From assembly GCF_013391475.1 (NCBI RefSeq), contig NZ_JACBAZ010000002.1, positions 897,837-961,836 on the forward strand: 64,000 nt of DNA, given 5' to 3'. How positions within the stretch are numbered: position 1 is the stretch's first letter; the number at the start of each line of letters is the position of its first letter. Under the pieces are notes generated by a model, which was not told the DNA's origin, did not search any database, and saw only the letters and a list, made by a program, of their open reading frames with translations. The stretch comes from Oceaniferula marina (lineage in GTDB: Bacteria; Verrucomicrobiota; Verrucomicrobiia; Verrucomicrobiales; Akkermansiaceae). Of the stretch, positions 60,550-64,000 are shown in pieces. The position numbers and the translations under genes are program-made.

Positions 60550-62811
60550 CTATTCCAAGAGTTGAATGTTGAGATGGTAAAAGCGTTTTGTTGAATCGTT
60601 CTGGTCGATAAGGGTCAGGGTTTTAGAGTTTTTGTCGAGTTGGAAGTTAGATGATTGTGAGGAGATCAAGGTGTAGGGTGAGCCATAGATACTCGCAGCT
60701 ACCTCGGTCCAATCGATGAGGTTGGTGCTTGTTTCCAAAATAGAGATCAGGGAGTGGCTTTCTGGGTGTGAAGGGAGAATAACATCACGGTTGCTTGTTG
60801 TGAGTAGTTGGTGTGGTTCCTGATGTTTGCTGGTGTGGATGTAGTATTCCAGCAGGTTGCTCAGACCGCTGTGGTTGTCATCATCGTCCGGTGATCCAGA
60901 GATGTTGTTTTGGGTTTTCCAATCGAGGTAGCTGGTTTGTTTGTCGCCAATTTTTGAGAGAATGCGCGTGTTGTAGTTGGTGTAAGTGGAATAGATACCT
61001 TTTAACCAGAGCAAGCTTTCACTACGTTGGTGGTTTTTGGGAACAAAGGGGCGGATGTTGTCCTCGCTGGAGTTTTGAGTGACGGACTCCCAGGAGAAGC
61101 TTAGGCCTCCATCGGTGGTGGTTCCTTTCCAAAGTTCGTAGCGTGAATCGGCGTTGAGCGGGACGTTGGTGGTGGAGCTTAGGTCAAAGGGAGAGGCGGC
61201 GTTACTGGAAATGTAAACGACGTTGGGACGTTCGGGGTCGATACAGATGCCGCCTGCATAGTCGTCTTCACGTTCATAGAGTGGTCGTCCCGCATGGGCG
61301 ATAAAGCGTTTTTGCCATTCGGTGCCGGTCCACCGGGCGTAGTAATAGTAAATTCGGTCATGTTGCCAACCCGAGCCAGTGACGTTGTCCTTTTGGACAG
61401 TAAATGTGATGACTGGATCATTGTTCTTTTGTTGCTGGATGTCCCAGGTCCAGGCGCGGCCGCCGGGGATCCATTGGTTCGGATCGGTCTGGGCATCGGC
61501 GCTGTATTGATAGACGATGGTGCCATGTTGGCCGCTTGGGATATCATGAATGATGGGTGAATCACTCAGGGCTTTGATCACAGTGCCGTCGGTGTGGCGG
61601 ATTTGACCTCCATGGATACGGGCGTGGTAGATTGAGTTGTTCTCATCCCTCGGGTGACCATCGGTATAAATGAAGTCGATGGCATTGGTGTTGTTTCCAG
61701 AATAGCGAACGTAGGGGCGGGTGCTGCCGTCACCGTTTTGGATGAGTACTTTGAGAGGTGTCCAATTGGTGCCGTTATCGCTGGAACTTGTCCAGTTAGG
61801 GTTCCATCCGGTGCCACGGGTGAAGGTGTAAAGCGTGTTGCTCTCTTCGCTCATGGCATAAGTGTTGGCATAGGAATGTTTGTAGTCGGTCCCGTGGGTT
61901 TGTTCGGTTCCCCAGTCGCTTAACTTGAGCGGGCTGTTGATGTCGGAAATACGGTAGAAGTAATGTTTGTCGGTGGAGTGGCGCGAGTACGAAGCAATCA
62001 GGTTGCCGTTCGGCAGTGCGTGCAGGGCGGGGTTGTTATGGTCGTCGCGTTCGGTGACGGAGCTGAGTTCGGCCTCGGAGTTGGTTCCGGTAGCGGGGTC
62101 GTGTCGGGTGACGGCGACCTTGCCGTTGCGTTTGACGTGGCCGACGTAGAGTTTGTCTTGGTGCCAGATGGCGCGCTCGTCATTGAACCAGGTCCAAACG
62201 CCGTCGCTGGTGATGAGTCCGGCTTCGGGTTCGGGGACAGTCACGGGAGTTCCATACGAGACGCCGTCGAACCAGCTGCGATTACTGGTGGTGGTTGCGT
62301 TGGTGTCGTCGATGTAGATTTGAATCTCTCCCGCAGCGTTGGCGTGGGTATTGGTGATGAATCCACGTAGTTGGTTACGGTTACTTCCGGAGACGCTGCT
62401 GAGTCCGAGGTTTTCGACGCCATTGGAGCTTGGTGTGAAGAGGTTGAGTGAGTCAGATGTCAGACCCGCTTGAAGTTGCCAGTTTGCATTGCTGGCACTT
62501 AAAAAATTGACGTAAACCGCGTATTCGGTGTTCGGGGTGAGACCGGTGATGGTGGTAACCAGCATGGCGGCATCGCCGTAACCGCCGGAAGCGCCATCTT
62601 TTTCATAGATGCCATTGTTGCCAGCGACGTCGAACCCAAAGCCTGCACGGAACCTCCAAAGCGCGTCACTTGTGGTGGCGGTAGTTGACCAAGGGTTAGG
62701 CGTTCCATCGATTGCCTGCGTATTGGAACTGTTGGCATCAACATAGGTTTGTGCGTTACCCGTGATGGGCAACAGTCCGAATAAGCTGAAGAACAAGGTA
62801 GTGGTTTTCAT
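60550..62811 (-). CDS. BNR_4 beta-propeller protein, ulvan lyase-like (PL24/PL25 type)
   Basis: A 753-residue exported protein with a signal peptide (MKTTTLFFSLFGLLPITGNA). Residues ~21-188 are a beta-sandwich similar to the neighbouring PEP-CTERM protein. After an internal VPEP (192-195) comes a BNR_4 propeller at ~200-640 (DGVWTWFNDERAIWHQDKLYVGHV). H258 (RDDHNNPALH) and H278 (YSRHS) are 20 residues apart, followed by Tyr residues at 314 and 318 and R332 in YTFTRG, an arrangement resembling propeller ulvan lyases. The C-terminal tail (SGLSNLLEYYI, ETSTNLIDWTEV) is the common verrucomicrobial type also seen at the start of the window. A role as a lyase for glucuronate-containing polysaccharides is inferred from these residues and the downstream genes. 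Confidence 0.75.
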   Translation of the reverse strand: MKTTTLFFSLFGLLPITGNAQTYVDANSSNTQAIDGTPNPWSTTATTSDALWRFRAGFGFDVAGNNGIYEKDGASGGYGDAAMLVTTITGLTPNTEYAVYVNFLSASNANWQLQAGLTSDSLNLFTPSSNGVENLGLSSVSGSNRNQLRGFITNTHANAAGEIQIYIDDTNATTTSNRSWFDGVSYGTPVTVPEPEAGLITSDGVWTWFNDERAIWHQDKLYVGHVKRNGKVAVTRHDPATGTNSEAELSSVTERDDHNNPALHALPNGNLIASYSRHSTDKHYFYRISDINSPLKLSDWGTEQTHGTDYKHSYANTYAMSEESNTLYTFTRGTGWNPNWTSSSDNGTNWTPLKVLIQNGDGSTRPYVRYSGNNTNAIDFIYTDGHPRDENNSIYHARIHGGQIRHTDGTVIKALSDSPIIHDIPSGQHGTIVYQYSADAQTDPNQWIPGGRAWTWDIQQQKNNDPVITFTVQKDNVTGSGWQHDRIYYYYARWTGTEWQKRFIAHAGRPLYEREDDYAGGICIDPERPNVVYISSNAASPFDLSSTTNVPLNADSRYELWKGTTTDGGLSFSWESVTQNSSEDNIRPFVPKNHQRSESLLWLKGIYSTYTNYNTRILSKIGDKQTSYLDWKTQNNISGSPDDDDNHSGLSNLLEYYIHTSKHQEPHQLLTTSNRDVILPSHPESHSLISILETSTNLIDWTEVAASIYGSPYTLISSQSSNFQLDKNSKTLTLIDQNDSTKRFYHLNIQLLE

Positions 62812-62831
62812 CGCAGGTTTACTGATTGTCT

Positions 62832-62864
62832 AAAAAAGGGTGCTGGCTATTCAGCCAACACCCT
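62832..62864 (-). terminator. Intrinsic terminator inside the uronate operon
   Basis: On the minus strand, GGGTGTTGGCT pairs with AGCCAGCACCC (one mismatch) around a 4-base loop and is followed by six T residues. It lies between the PEP-CTERM gene and the BNR-type gene, so partial read-through would set their relative expression. Confidence 0.85.
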
Positions 62865-62892
62865 AGAGAAGAATGACTCGGTTTCAAGGTGC

Positions 62893-63537
62893 CTACTTGC
62901 GGCGGCGCAGAATGAGCGATAGTCCGCCAAGTCCAATAAGCGCAGCCGAGCTGGGCTCTGGCACGGTTTGGTAGCCTACGCCATCGTACCAGGTGCGGTC
63001 GTCGTTACCTGGGTTGTCATCGATGTAGATGGCAAGTTCGCCTGATCCATCAACAGCCACGTTGCCTAAATCAATCATAAAGAGGCGTCGGTTGCCCTCC
63101 TCGACCATGACGGTTCCTGCAAAGTCAGAAGCCTGTGTTTGTGTTCCTTCATTCCACAAATATTCGCTTGTGTTTCCGGATGCTAAGCCTGCGGCGAAGT
63201 CCCATTGGTTGTTGCCTGTAGGGTCATTCCCGTCAACCCATCCAGCAACCCAGTAGAAGGCGTATGCGTTGTATGTGCCGGCCGTGAGTCCAGAAATGGT
63301 GGTGCGTAGTTCAGGAGAATCTTCATCAGCTCTGGATGTGTAGATTTCGCCGCCATTGCCAAATACCGTACGGCTTCCCCAATGGCCATCGGTATCGGCT
63401 CCTCCTATGGGAGCGAAGGCTGAGCCATCTCCGAAGGTGGTGTTTGCCGTTGTGGCATCTACGTAAGTGATCGCAGCGTGGCCCGTGGTTGCCGAGAGAG
63501 CAGCCGCGAGTAGGCTTGATGTTATGGTCTTTTTCAT
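62893..63537 (-). CDS. PEP-CTERM exported protein related to the lyase N-terminal domain
   Basis: A 214-residue protein with a signal peptide (MKKTITSSLLAAALSATTGHA), a beta-sandwich domain, and a PEP-CTERM tail (VPEPSS...LRRRK). Its body shares order and spacing of motifs with the first ~190 residues of the next gene: TYVDA near the start, TTISGLT/TTITGLT, ELAIYIDD/EIQIYIDD, and WYDGVGY/WFDGVSY at the end. It may be a sugar-binding surface protein working with the lyase. It is the first gene of the minus-strand operon and is followed by a terminator. Confidence 0.85.
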   Translation of the reverse strand: MKKTITSSLLAAALSATTGHAAITYVDATTANTTFGDGSAFAPIGGADTDGHWGSRTVFGNGGEIYTSRADEDSPELRTTISGLTAGTYNAYAFYWVAGWVDGNDPTGNNQWDFAAGLASGNTSEYLWNEGTQTQASDFAGTVMVEEGNRRLFMIDLGNVAVDGSGELAIYIDDNPGNDDRTWYDGVGYQTVPEPSSAALIGLGGLSLILRRRK

Positions 63538-63692
63538 ATTGTTGTATAGGTTGGATTAAGGGTTCTGCTGTTTTGCCAGACAGGCTGAATGGCCATGAGA
63601 ACAGCTGAAGCTTACAATGAACGTATTGGTTGATATAGTGTGAATGCGACATGTTGATTGACAAATTGGCTTTAAATTGGTATTTTTGCGGC
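63538..63692. promoter_or_regulatory. Divergent promoter region of the uronate operon and its PAS-protein gene
   Basis: About 155 bp between divergent starts. It is AT-rich toward the PAS-protein side. It should carry the promoter of the five-gene operon and that of the divergent gene, but no box can be assigned with confidence. Confidence 0.5.
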
Positions 63693-64000
63693 ATGATGGA
63701 CGATTTTAGGCATTTGTTCCCCAACGGCAGTTGTGATCCGGGCATCATTGGTCCGGCGTATCACTTGCTTGAAAAGATGAGTGGTATCCGATTTGTGCTG
63801 AAGGATCTGGAGGGACGTTATCTTTACGTGAACCGTTGTTGGTTGGAGACCAATGGACTGAAAGAATTGGGCCAGGTCGTAGGTAAAACGGCGGCTGATT
63901 TATTCCCGGTTTGGCGGGCCGGGCGTTATCTTCGTGAGGATCAACGTGTGATCACGGAAGGGATGATTTACGACTACGAAGAGTTTTTACTCAACTCGGA
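63693..64000 (+). CDS. PAS-domain protein, probable transcriptional regulator (3' partial)
   Basis: The frame from ATG 63693 runs off the window end after 102 codons. Residues ~20-100 match a PAS/PAS_4 domain (FVLKDLEGRYLYVNRCWLETNG, VVGKTAADLFPVWRAGRYLREDQRVI, YDYEEFL). In these bacteria such an N-terminal PAS domain frequently precedes an AraC-type helix-turn-helix, but that part is outside the window, so a histidine kinase is not excluded. Its divergent position makes it the likely regulator of the uronate operon. The second ATG, at 63696, is an alternative start. Confidence 0.75.
   Translation, partial: MMDDFRHLFPNGSCDPGIIGPAYHLLEKMSGIRFVLKDLEGRYLYVNRCWLETNGLKELGQVVGKTAADLFPVWRAGRYLREDQRVITEGMIYDYEEFLLNS

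Overview
The window looks like a chromosomal segment of a marine verrucomicrobium. No rRNA is present to prove this. The clues are several secreted proteins ending in the PEP-CTERM signal (VPEPSS, a short hydrophobic stretch, then RRR/RRK), two sulfatases, a CotH/lamin-tail protein, an ECF-sigma/FecR pair, and a large MoxR/DUF58/BatA operon. I saw no rRNA, tRNA, CRISPR array, complete insertion sequence or prophage. Most of the sequence is ordinary chromosome, with strong accessory character in the polysaccharide-related parts.

Layout. 1-2.3 kb: the end of a CotH-type secreted protein and an orphan MoxR ATPase. 2.4-10.9 kb: Dps, a GDSL hydrolase/sulfatase-GH43 pair, a zinc alcohol dehydrogenase with an N-terminal extension resembling a microcompartment targeting peptide, an L,D-transpeptidase, a PhnA-like protein and a PEP-CTERM protein. 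11-20.7 kb: mostly housekeeping and stress genes (epimerase, fasciclin, RmuC, superoxide dismutase, SYLF protein, amidohydrolase, HAD phosphatase, NusG-like factor, GbsR-type regulator, MarC). 20.8-37.8 kb: one long plus-strand block of nine genes, comprising a ~1000-residue secreted protein, MoxR, DUF58, BatA-like, VWA, a DUF4175-like coiled-coil protein, a Gly-rich small protein, a DUF4159 protein, and a 1350-residue HEAT/thioredoxin/DsbD-type fusion. 37.8-50.8 kb: single genes and small operons (methyltransferase, sulfatase, Wzz-like, CvfB-like, YecH, Tat-exported FAD oxidoreductase, ECF sigma/FecR, P1B-4 metal ATPase). 51-56.2 kb: an autotransporter-repeat PEP-CTERM protein, a 282-bp inverted-repeat element and an ABC-F ATPase.

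56.5-64 kb is the most coherent metabolic unit. It is a minus-strand series of five genes: a PEP-CTERM protein, a BNR_4 beta-propeller protein resembling PL24/PL25 ulvan lyases, a GH105/DUF4861 unsaturated glucuronyl hydrolase, KduI and KduD. A PAS-domain protein, probably a regulator, is divergent to it and cut by the window end. The order reads as a pathway: a lyase makes unsaturated uronate ends, GH105 releases them, and KduI and KduD convert the product toward 2-keto-3-deoxygluconate. With the sulfatases and the possible microcompartment-targeted dehydrogenase elsewhere in the window, this suggests use of a sulfated, rhamnose- and uronate-containing algal polysaccharide. The substrate is inferred, not shown.

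Intergenic DNA is rich in structure. There is a 22-bp palindromic repeat in three copies with two related hairpins nearby, a 19-unit heptamer array and a 12-unit octamer array that both show block-wise variants, several intrinsic terminators, and palindromes that fit operators (before the GbsR-type gene, the ECF sigma gene and the fasciclin gene).
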